Source of the DNA: Trichomonas vaginalis G3
Taxonomy: Eukaryota > Parabasalia > Trichomonadida > Trichomonadidae
NCBI RefSeq assembly: GCF_026262505.1
Contig: NC_067207.1
Coordinates: 1,124,252 to 1,188,251, forward strand
DNA: 64,000 nucleotides
Reading direction: 5' to 3'
Shown: positions 28,888 to 39,600 of the stretch, piece after piece
Layout: every line of letters begins with the position of its first letter
How positions within the stretch are numbered: position 1 is the first letter of the stretch
Program-made: the position numbers and the translations under genes
The notes under the pieces: model-generated
What the model saw: the letters and a program-made list of their open reading frames with translations, nothing else
What the model was told of the DNA's origin: nothing
Databases searched by the model: none

Positions 28888-31420
28888 TTTGCTTTTTTTT
28901 ATTGTTTTTGTTTTTATTTGTTTGTTTTATGTAACATTATTCTCTTTATCTTTCTTTCGATATAAAATTATAGCTATATTTTTGTATGAAAATGAATTTT
29001 TTTAGGGTGCATTTACCACTTTCTGACATGTTCTCAATTTTTTTGACATCCAAGCTTTATATCCCAATTTTCTATAATAAAAAGTTAATATTTTTTGTCG
29101 GGAAAAGTTATTATTTATCACTGCTTAGTTTCTAACACGGCTATTATACTCTTTTGCCATTAAATTAAAGATATGATGATATTATCTGAGCGTGTCAGAA
29201 AGATGTAAGTACACCCTTAAAGGATGTCATCACTTTCTGACAACTACGGTAAAACAGGGAATTGAGTACCATTCCATACCTGCATGTGAGCTTCCATAAA
29301 TGACAAATGCTTTGTCTAAAACGAGGATGAAAATTATTATATAGGCATTGTTTTGGTAATAACTTTATTTGTCATTCAAAAATATTTGCATAAATGAATT
29401 ACTACAGTTTGCAAATAATTAGCTACATCATCAACAAGAAATGTGAATGATGTGTGCTTTTAACATATAAGTGTTGCTATATCACACGTGTATTCACCGC
29501 CCAATCAAAGCATTATTATATTCAATCATAAAAGCAATTTTTATCCATAAATAAATGTAAAAGTATATGATTTTTTTGTTTGCGATTTTGAATTCTATTG
29601 CTTTATCTCTGCCTTTCTATCCTAGACTTTATTATTCTCTTTGGTGTGCAGTAATCTGAATAGCTGAATAAACTTCACATTGTTGGCTGTGAAATAGTTT
29701 ACATCAAATACTGACTTATATCTGTGATTATCACATATAACACAAGTTTCTTTTCATTGAAAAAGCAAGAACAGTAACTAGAACTAATAAAAACATAAGG
29801 AAAATGATGATTTCTTTCGAGTACAGAAGATATTCACAAATTTGATATTAAGGATTTTAAAAAACATAAAAGCTCTTCATTGGAACTATCAAGTAGACTT
29901 TAATAGATTTGGACTAGACCAGATAAAGTGTATCAGGATTTAAAATTTATCCAGATCTTATATGCTGGAATTAGTATGTCGAGTTAGATTTGAAATTCAA
30001 TAATTTCATTTCTGAAAGTTTGGATAAACTAAACTCATTATAAATTCAATTATATAATATTTAATTACATTTATGTGGCAATTTACATATATTTAATTCA
30101 TTGAATTTATATTCTGCAAAGAATCAGATTTAAATACCAAAAATACATAATACTTTATCTATATATTCATTATATTTATGAGTTATTCAAATTATATATT
30201 GAATTCAGAAAAATCACATGAATTTATGTGATTTGGATAATCTATAATGGGAATAGTAAGGAGTATTCATCTGATATATGATATTATATCAAGGAGGCAA
30301 TGATTTTGTTTTTTATTTGGGTTTTGAATGCAATCAAAGTTTTTCAACAATAAATCTCAAAAGTTAATAAATTAATTGTTTTGCATTGATATAAAGGTCC
30401 ATTTAATTAAGGAAAACAACAAAATACTAATTGTCAAAATAGTACAGTCTCAACGTCAGAGGAACTCACTCCTTTTTTTTAAAGCAATTCGGTTCATATA
30501 AATATAATTATATACAACTTCAAAATTATTTAGGTCTCACAGTCTTGCTTTCGTTATTTTGACAAAGCTCTCATATTATATGATAGTTTAAGTGCCTCTA
30601 CCTCGTCATCTAAAAAGCCAATGAGGAAGTAATTTATAACAATATATATCCATATAGACTAAGGTATATATTGGGTATATTTAAACTGAGTGAAAATGAA
30701 TCTATTCTCGTAAAAAAGGAAATTTTGAGCCTCTAAATTTTTCTATGAAGAAGTTTTGTCGGATTAAACCATAAATATGTGGCTTTTGGATACACTATGA
30801 ACACACAATATCATAACCTTCATAAATCATTGACTTAACTTGCCTGTGATACATTGTGAACAATAAAATCTCAAAACAAATTCTCTTACATACGATTACT
30901 TTTGATTCAAATGCTGATTGATAACAGAAGCAAACATAATCTTTTATTAGAGAATTATACTTTTCCTATGTTTTTGAGTCGCTTCGCACAACTGGTTAAA
31001 AGTTTGACTGGTGCGAATTTTCTAAATTATACATATTGCCATGCATTTTTATCATAATGTTTCAAATGAATTTTCAATTCACTCAGAAATATTAACAATT
31101 TACGACAAAATTTTTCTGAGAAAGGCTCAGAAAAATAATGCTTGAATGTTAAGTTGAAATACCTACAAAAAGTTTCAGGTTCATGATTTTAATGAAAAAC
31201 GAGACCATAAAATGTTTTCAAATGATTTGAATGTTTGGAAAATTAAGGTAGATAATGAATTAAAATTATATACCTTCAATCATGTGATGTATTAATTATA
31301 TTTTGCGGATTTACAGACAATTATTTTTACACACAAAATTTGAATACACAATTGAAAATTATAGTAATCTCTTTTCAATTTTGTGAATTTGTGAGGGCAG
31401 AAGATTTTATTTTTAGATAA
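28888..31420. other. Long intergenic spacer with a MITE-like repeat
   Basis: 2.5 kb, very AT-rich. Besides the element at 29004-29217 and a stray end-like sequence at 29222-29243 (ATGTCATCACTTTCTGACA), I see only a weak 10-bp inverted pair (30432 and 30555). No credible gene or RNA. Confidence 0.55.
29004..29217. mobile_element. MITE-like element, copy 1 (214 bp)
   Basis: Terminal inverted repeats of about 26 bp: AGGGTGCATTTACCACTTTC followed by TGACAT on the left, and GTGTCAGAAAGATGTAAGTA followed by CACCCT on the right. The interior matches the element at 43755-43946 along its length (shared CAAGCTTT, AGTTAATATT, CTATTA and TTAAAG blocks). There is no coding capacity. Confidence 0.7.
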
Positions 31421-32950
31421 ATGGCATTTTTGTTAATTTTCTTTAGACAAATTAACTTTGATGATATCAATGTTGGGGGACAAATGTGGTTCGACCAAAA
31501 ACTTGATCATTTCTCTAACCTTGACGAAACATTTAAGCAAAAATATTACATTAACACAAATTATTCTAAAAAATCAGAGAATTTAGTTGTGTACATAGGT
31601 GGAGAGGCTCCACTCTCTGAATCTTCAATTAAACATGGAGTTTTACATATTGCAAATCAATCTAAATCTGTGATTTTGGCATTAGAACATAGATACTTCG
31701 GAGATTCAATACCACATGGAAATTTGGAATTAGAGAACCTAAAGTACTTAACCGTTGACCAAGCAATTGAAGATTTAGCCAATTTTATTTCTCAAATGAA
31801 GCAAATATATTGCCAAGATCCATTAAAATGAAAGGCATTGATGATTGGAGGTTCATATGCCGGATCTCTTTCTTCATGGTTCCGTCAGAAGCATCCAGAA
31901 TTAGCACTAGGAAGTTGGGCATCTTCTGCTCCTATTTTTGCTAAACTTAATTTTTCTGAATATGATAAACATGAAGCAGAAGATTTCATGGAGTACGGTT
32001 GCTATGAAAATGTTTTGAATGCATATAAAACAATTGAAAAAGTTGCTTTACTCCAAAATGATAAAACTGAAGAATTGATGATGATGTTTGGAGTTCCTAA
32101 TCCGGAAGAATTTGTCAGTCATTCACTTGAATTCTTAGATATGTTCAGTTATGCTTACACTTATGGAAATCAATATAAAGCTTGGAACCAAATCATCTTG
32201 GACATGTGCGACTCATTAAAAGAAATTGATACATCGGACAGTGATGAAGTCATTGGAGTTATGGCAACTACATCATATCTTCTTGGTATGGATAAATTTT
32301 TAGAATTATATCCAAATGGACTCAAAAATACATCTGTCGACTCTCCAAATAAAGCTTCAAGGGGCTGGGCTTATATGATGTGCAATGAGTTTGGATGGTT
32401 CTATTCGGCTTCAGGTCTTTTGAAGAGCAACTTATTGACAATACAATATTATAGTGATTTTTGTCAAAATATATTTGGAAAACAACCTGATCCTGATAAA
32501 TTCAATGAAAAGTATGGAGGATATAATCCAAACGTGACAAGAGTAGTTTATACTAATTCTCACTATGATTCGTGGTCTGAATTGACAATGAAACGTAATG
32601 ACACCTCAAAATCCATCTATAGTTTTAGTATAAATGATGGATTTCATTGCGATGATATACACGATCCCAATGATAGTGATTCTATATCGTTGATGAGCGT
32701 TAGGGAAGAATCCATCAAGTTGCTATTAAAATGGATGGAAGAAAAAGAAGAAGGAAGAAAAGAAGGAGGAAAAGGAGAAGGAAAAGATGAAATAAATGAA
32801 AATGCACCAAATAAACCATTACCAACATGGGCCTGGATTGTTATTGCAATGACCACAACAGTAGTTTTGGTAACAATTATTGTAATAGTGATCATCTATA
32901 CAAAACTAAAAGGAAAAATTTCCTTATCAACGGATGAAATTAAAGAATAA
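31421..32950 (+). CDS. S28 family serine peptidase (Pro-X carboxypeptidase-like), with one in-frame TGA
   Basis: A single reading frame of 510 codons, interrupted by TGA at codon 137 (31829-31831). The N-terminus MAFLLIFFRQ is a short hydrophobic leader. S28 hallmarks follow: WFDQKLDHF near residue 27, LALEHRYFG near 86, the nucleophile motif GGSYAG (Ser145) eight codons after the TGA, an Asp region YTNSHYDSWSE and the catalytic His in INDGFHCDDI. A Glu/Lys/Gly-rich linker leads to one membrane helix (WAWIVIAMTTTVVLVTIIVI) and a short tail, so it would be a type I membrane peptidase of lysosome or surface. TGA stands where PLK-x-KALMIGG in relatives could carry Trp (TGG), so a single G-to-A change is enough. 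The frame is otherwise intact, suggesting a recent null allele, sequence error or read-through. Confidence 0.85.
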
Positions 32951-33350
32951 TATTTTTTTGTATTGATATTTTGGAAGTTTTTATTTCTTTGTGCGTAATG
33001 TCCTCTTTGTGAAACTTTGAATGTACCAAAGAACTACACAATATATAATCAATATCCAAAAAATGATAGAAAATTATCATCGAAAATTCAATGAAATTAT
33101 TCATTTGAAGCTATGGTATTGTATTTCCTCCTATTTGAACGTTATCAAGGGATTAAAGCATTTAAACTGGAATTTAAATGAATAAATTGTTTAATATTGC
33201 TAATTCTAATGCGAGAAGGTACGATCACCTCAAAACAATTAATATATTAAAGTTATAACATCCTTTTAGGATAAAGCAGTTTTTCATTTTTTAAAAAATT
33301 AAAATTTTAATACAAATATATTGTTTATTTCCCGAAAAACAGAAATAAAG
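32951..33350. other. Spacer between convergent peptidase genes
   Basis: Nothing gene-like; both flanking genes terminate here. Confidence 0.5.
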
Positions 33351-35114
33351 TTATACAAGAGGTGCCTTGTTATCAGAAAGCTCTAAAATTGCTGATGGAT
33401 TTGTCTTATTCTTCTTCATGTAGATGCAATAAGCGAAAACCATAGCAACAATAATTAATGTAACTAAGACACAAGATACGACAATGATGAAAATCTTATC
33501 TCCCATCATAAGATTGCCTCTGAATGGAGCTCCAAGTTTCTTTTGGAAATCAATAACTTTCTTGATGAGATCTGTATCTGGACAGTAATAAATATAGTCT
33601 CCGACCTTAACTTCTTGTGATTTCTTACATGTATGAGTAGTTCCGTTCAAATCTTTAAATGTAAACACGCCATTTTTGCCTAGCGATGACTCCGAGCACA
33701 TTCCCATAACGCCTGTTCCATTGTAGACTGCCATGGCCCATTGGTTCTTCAAACATGTAATTTTCGGATTCTTAATTAAAGAGTAATCATATGTAGCTGT
33801 ACTTCCAATTATTTTGTCCTCTGGGATATAAAGATCTTTGTACCTTACAATATCCTTTTCGTCCTTTTCTGTGTCGTATTTCTTAATATCGACCCAAGCA
33901 GTGTATCCTCGTAAATCGTGTGCAAGGAATGAAGAGTTTGGCTTGTAATAATGCGAAGCAGGGAACGCGCTTCTTGCTGGCTTCTCAGACATTTTATGAA
34001 TTTCTTTATCTGTGTAAAAATAGGAGTCAATCCATGACAGTCTTTCACAGACATTCCAGTTAACTGTATAGAAGCCAATGTCATCCATTAATGCGCATAG
34101 AACTGGTGATAATTTTCCATCAATTGGAGCAGTTCCTGTCATGAGGTCCTGTCTGAAGATTGTAGCCTTCGGATGGGAGTATATTGTTCCTGGACCACCG
34201 TTATCTTCCATTTCTAAGCATTGTTTGATACCAGCCCAATTCGTTTTTCTTTTTAGAAGTTTCTGGGCAACTTCTGTAGCTTTCGGAGAGCACAATTGAA
34301 GGAATGTCTTATTGTACTTATCAACATGGAAATAGTTAATGAAAGACTTTGCATCATAAGTTTTTCCTGTTCTTTTGTCAAACCAAAGGTAGTAATCATC
34401 ATTTATCAATCCAAGTGAGTGCATACACTCATGGAAGAGGGTGTTGAAGTAGTTACGAGGGATAGAATCGAAGTCTTGAGGTACAGATGGGATATATCTT
34501 GGATTTATAAAGATAGAGGACTGTAAAGGACGAAGGGTTTTGTTATCATGAGCTGTAACTAATGATCCGGCAATGGTAAATCCTGAAAATGAGCGAACAG
34601 AGACCACAACATAGTGATCAACATCGAATTCTTTCTTTGGTGGGTTGAAATAGTTATCTACACCATAAAAATATGGTGTAAGAGTCATCTTAGAATGCCT
34701 TATTTTAAGGAATTTCGAAATAAATTTTTCGACGTTTTTAAGAGTTTGAATAAGAGATTCTCTTTTCTGATCTGTAAGTATATCTTCTTCTTTGCAGGTA
34801 TATTGAGGATTTAATGACCATGCTATTTCTTGGCCAACATATTTACATTGAAAATTGTCGGCTCCGGAGACAGCATCATCATAATCAAAGATTAATCTGA
34901 AAGGCTTTCTTGTAAATAAGTCAGATTCAGTTACTGGTATTCTTCTACTTGAAAGGATTTTTTGAATTGCATCTACATCAATAGTATCACCAAGAGCTTT
35001 TCGATTTGATAATTTACTTCCAAGATGCAGAGGGGGATCAAATTCTGTATTAGCATACATTTCAATATCCTCTTCTACTGTAGATAGAGTAAACGAGAGT
35101 AAAAAGACAAACAT
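33351..35114 (-). CDS. GP63/leishmanolysin-like zinc metalloprotease (M8)
   Basis: The protein has 587 residues. Residues 1-13 form a signal peptide. The zinc motif HECMHSLG is at 228-235 (two His ligands, catalytic Glu), the third ligand is probably H314 in IYSHPKATIF, and the Met-turn is M325 in DLMTGTAP, the M8 arrangement. Cys-rich C-terminal domain follows, then a membrane helix (residues 544-566, IFIIVVSCVLVTLIIVAMVF) and a cytosolic tail of about 20 residues. Surface GP63-like proteases form a large family in trichomonads and are linked to host-cell damage and matrix digestion; a role for this copy is inferred. All active-site residues are present. There is no classical propeptide Cys-switch that I could identify. 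Confidence 0.92.
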   Translation of the reverse strand: MFVFLLSFTLSTVEEDIEMYANTEFDPPLHLGSKLSNRKALGDTIDVDAIQKILSSRRIPVTESDLFTRKPFRLIFDYDDAVSGADNFQCKYVGQEIAWSLNPQYTCKEEDILTDQKRESLIQTLKNVEKFISKFLKIRHSKMTLTPYFYGVDNYFNPPKKEFDVDHYVVVSVRSFSGFTIAGSLVTAHDNKTLRPLQSSIFINPRYIPSVPQDFDSIPRNYFNTLFHECMHSLGLINDDYYLWFDKRTGKTYDAKSFINYFHVDKYNKTFLQLCSPKATEVAQKLLKRKTNWAGIKQCLEMEDNGGPGTIYSHPKATIFRQDLMTGTAPIDGKLSPVLCALMDDIGFYTVNWNVCERLSWIDSYFYTDKEIHKMSEKPARSAFPASHYYKPNSSFLAHDLRGYTAWVDIKKYDTEKDEKDIVRYKDLYIPEDKIIGSTATYDYSLIKNPKITCLKNQWAMAVYNGTGVMGMCSESSLGKNGVFTFKDLNGTTHTCKKSQEVKVGDYIYYCPDTDLIKKVIDFQKKLGAPFRGNLMMGDKIFIIVVSCVLVTLIIVAMVFAYCIYMKKNKTNPSAILELSDNKAPLV

Positions 35115-36659
35115 AAATTTAAACTATTCAATCATGATGACATTCTGACAATAGATTTGACATTATTTGTCAAATGAAATATAACCAATATTTAATAGTT
35201 TCATTTTATGATCAGAATTTTTTTTGTTTGTCAATTTTTGAGTTTCCTAAATGGCAAAAACTAAGAAAAGAAGAGAGTACTTCTTTTATTGTTTAAAATT
35301 ACACGTCACTGTTTAAATGAAAGGAAATCAAATGAAAAGTGCCATGCTTCTCCTTTTTTCCTAGGGTTACAGATCCTTTATTTTCTTCTCTTTTAGCCTG
35401 AAATGAAAGTAGACATTTGTACAATATAATTCTTGACTTCAATCGGCAACTGTCTTGTGTTGTATCATTGTTCATATTTTCAATTGATCTCCAGTATTTT
35501 TCAATTTAAAATCAATTTCGTTAAATCTAATAATATTGCAACATTACTCCTATATTTCCATAAGATCCAGATTACACCTACCGAAAACACACATTAAAAT
35601 TCGAAATTTTGGATCTCGAAAATGCATTGACAAAATTACTCGCCAATAGGAATTTTTACATAACTTATGATACATATTCAAATATCACGTAGATAAGAAA
35701 AGTTTCTAAAATTTGAAGAATTTATTGCATTCAGAAAAAAAAATTGGCTTAATTATATAAATTAGTGATGATTTACAAAGACTTCTATAATGGATGCACA
35801 GAACCAAGAAAATAAGTTTTGAATCCTTCTAATTTCAATTTTATTTCAATTTGACCGCATAAAATTATCGAATTGTACATCGGTAATTATAATGAATAAA
35901 TTGCAAGCTTATATCTCATTTTAATTTAGAAATTTTATTAATGACAAGAATATTGAGTATAATTATTATATAGAAATATAGGACACATGTAATATATTAA
36001 AGTACTGCTAATAGATTGGAAAAAGATTGTACTTTTCATTACTGTTTCCAAAAATTAGAAAAAAGAGTAAACAGTATTTTATGGCAAGATTTTCATTAAC
36101 TCAATAATTTGTATATTATCACTTAGATAAACAATTTCCGTGGCAATTTATCGTTTTTTTCAATAGTGTTTGCTTTAAAATCGATTAACCCTATTACATT
36201 ATATCATATTAATTAAAATAATGAATAAATGAGCCAAAATATGGATAAAACCATGTGTCATAATTTAACCATCATTTTTTGAGAATAAAAAACGGTTGAA
36301 AAATTAAATTTATGTACACATTGATATACTGTGGTGTACTAACTTTTTATAAATATCGATTTTGAGAAGTTTAATTCAATTTAAACTTCCATGCAGTAAT
36401 AAATTATCCTAAAAACATCATTATTAGTTATTGCTAATAAAATTCATTTAATACAAAAACTTTGTTTTGAAAAATTCAATGTATTTTTTGAGTTATTATT
36501 CAATTTGAAATCTAAATATCGATATCTTCATCTATATAATAGTACTGCTTGTATTTTCAATACAGTCTCATATATTTTTCAATAATTAATTGAATATTTA
36601 TTCAATTCTCGATTCCCTTTCAATTTGAAATGCCAGCTCATTTTTTTTAATTGATCTTT
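35115..36659. other. Intergenic spacer; right part duplicated upstream of the paralogue
   Basis: AT-rich, no gene. From about 36171 to the ATG it is homologous to 48151-48577 (shared TCAATTAACCCTA-like and ATGGATAAAA blocks), so the duplication of the surface-protein gene carried about 450 bp of upstream sequence, probably including the promoter. Confidence 0.6.
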
Positions 36660-39600
36660 ATGCTTTTGTTCTTCCTGCAACAGCATATTTTGTCAGAGAT
36701 TAAATTGGTTAAACCAAATCCCTCTTATAATTTTTCAAGTTGGACACAGGTATGGGGTTATTACGACATTGAACACACACTTAATAATCAAAAAACTCCA
36801 ATTACATACGGTAACAGTGGTGTATTTGTTAAATTTGTTGTTGGCGACCAAATCTGTGTTCCTTCAAACATGACAACTACTTTATGCAATGGTTTAATTT
36901 TAGAACTTGGAACTCAAAAGGTTACAGATGATGATGCTTATATATTATACAAAATAACCAATCCTGGTGAAGAAGAAAAGACATTTTCACTTGGAGTTTA
37001 TGCAGATTTTACTTTTAATACAGGAAATGGCAATTCAAACATTTTCCAACCACTAGAAGGTCAGGATATATACACAATCTCAGCTTCTAAATCAGAAAAG
37101 CCACGGCAAAAGATGGCAATTGACCACACAAATAAAGAAACAAATTACATTAAACCAGATAATTATTGGTACGGAGTTCTTGATAGTAATGATGATGACA
37201 AAAGATATTTCATGAAATTTGAAGGTGATAAGTCTGTAGTTGGACCAGGTGCAACACCGGATGATGACCCAGTCTCATCATATTCATGGGAAAACAAAAT
37301 AGCTCCAAAGGGTAGAACCGTTGTTTGTGCAATTCGTATCTATTTCATCATGAGATACCCATTAGAAGTTTTCACAGACGGTACAGTTTTCGCAGGAGAC
37401 TTGACTGGAGAAATTCAAGTTCCAACATGGATGAGAATTGCTGAAAAATATCAACCATACGACGCATATTTCAAAGAAGGTAATGGAGAATGGACCAAAA
37501 AATTATCTTTTAATGGAAATATGCCGTTCGATAGATATACATATAAACTAAATCCTTCAGGAACATCAACAGAATACACTTATAAACTTGAATACACCAA
37601 GAATGGCCAAAAATTTTCATCCAATGAAGTTAAATTTAAAGTAACACGCTCAACACAGCCTGAACTTGAAGTTACCACTGCGATCAAGTCCCAACCTTAC
37701 AACCAACATGATTCACTGGATATTAGAGCAACAGTTATGTCGGACACTCCCGGTGACATTTCTATCGAAATATACAAGGATGATTTTATTGCCACAGATC
37801 CAATTAAAGAACCCTATGTTTTAGGAGTTGGAACAGGTGTGAGAGATGCAACCTACAGCAAAGTTTTACAATTGGGAACATTAAGATCTGGCACATATAA
37901 ATTAGCTATCAGAGCTATCAATAATCTTGGAAGATCTTCAGAATGGTACAATCGTACATTTACAATGGAATTCCAAACTGAAGTTTTTGATATTCACTTT
38001 GAAAAGAAAGCTTATCAGGCAAATGATATCATCCGATTACTTGGTCAATTCCTTGAAACAGATAACAATGAACAGATTAGATTCGCTCTCGTCATGCCTG
38101 ACGGATCCACTGCCAGATCAGAGCTCTACACACCAACAGGCGCTCGACAAGATTTTGTCGTCACAACGACTGTTAGTGATGAGACAGAAAGACTCATTGA
38201 TTGCACATTCCAAGTCTTGACCTCAAATAATGTTGTTGTTAAATCACAACAAATTCAATTGCGCATTACAAAAGCTCCTATTTTCACTCTTAGCCCAGAT
38301 TTCTTTGGAAAGGAGTTCAATAACTCACAGATTTTATCATACAAAGTTACAGCTGCTTCAGATGAAGACACAACAAGTCTTAAATGCTTATATAAGATCG
38401 ATAAGAATGAATACAAAGAAATTTCATGGGCAGACTATAGAATAAATATTCCATTGACGGGACTAAATTGGTCAGCCGGTTTCGATCATCATCTTTCAAT
38501 CGTTGCCATGGACCAATATGAATCAACATCGAAAGAGACAACCTTAGACTTCAGAATCTTAAATGAACCGAAGTTAGTGAGCGTTCAATTTACTGGTACT
38601 AATATTCATGATCCATTTTCAACAGGAGAATTCGTTGCAAGATATGATGATATTGATAAGGGTAAGCAACTTTATCTTTATGCTAAGATTGGATCAGATA
38701 TTCAGAAGTTTGATTTCATATCAGTTCCAGAACAAAATACACAACAAATCACAAGAAGTTTAAGATATCCTAAACCAGGCAAACAAAATGTTGTATTCTT
38801 TATCTCCAGCTTGTCAGAATCCGTCTATCCAAAGACGGCACACTCAAATTCAAATGAAGTTTCAGCGGAAATTATTAGTACATATCGCCCAGAAGTCACA
38901 TCATTGACAGTTACTAGAAGCAGTTATTACACTTCTTCCGATAGAATTCCATTCACACTCAAGATCAAGGATGATCTCTCAGGAACAATTAAATACAAGA
39001 TTGATGATGTAGATGTTACAAATCTACAGAACACCTTAACAACATATCAAACACCAGACGGCGAGTCATATGCGACAGTATCAACATCTATTGTAATTCC
39101 TTCAACATGCACTTATTCTAACAACAAAGCACACACACTCACTGCAAAAGTTGTCGACAACTACGACTTGGAATCATCTAATTCTAAATCATACACATTT
39201 TACATCAGAAATGTTCCAACAATCTCAGTTGATGAACTTACGAAGACGTTAGCCATCTCTAATACACCAAAAGAGAGCGACAGAACAATTCTAATCTCAG
39301 GCACCTTCCGTGATGTTGATAACAAACCACTTAAAGTCTTCGTTCAAGAAGAAGGCGGTTCTCCATATGAATGCAAGTCCGGCTCATCAAATAATGCTGA
39401 TGTTGGCTTCTCATGCAACTATATTGTTCAGGCCGAATCCAAGGCTGATTTCCCAATTTCTATTTGGGTCGAATCAGTTGAATCTAAGAATGACGAACAA
39501 GGAAAAGTCAAATCAGAAGTTGTTGTCAAGAAGATCACTGTCACCGATCCACCTGCTATCAGTTCAAACTGTGTTTCTGGTTCATTTGGATATGAAGATC

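Noticed and set aside
29222-29243. Solo terminal-repeat-like sequence right after MITE copy 1
   Set aside because: Only about 20 bp, imperfect, and with no second end; may be a remnant but cannot be called an element.
30432-30564. 10-bp inverted pair TGTCAAAATA / TATTTTGACA
   Set aside because: Short and AT-rich; expected by chance in 2.5 kb of such DNA, and inner similarity is weak.
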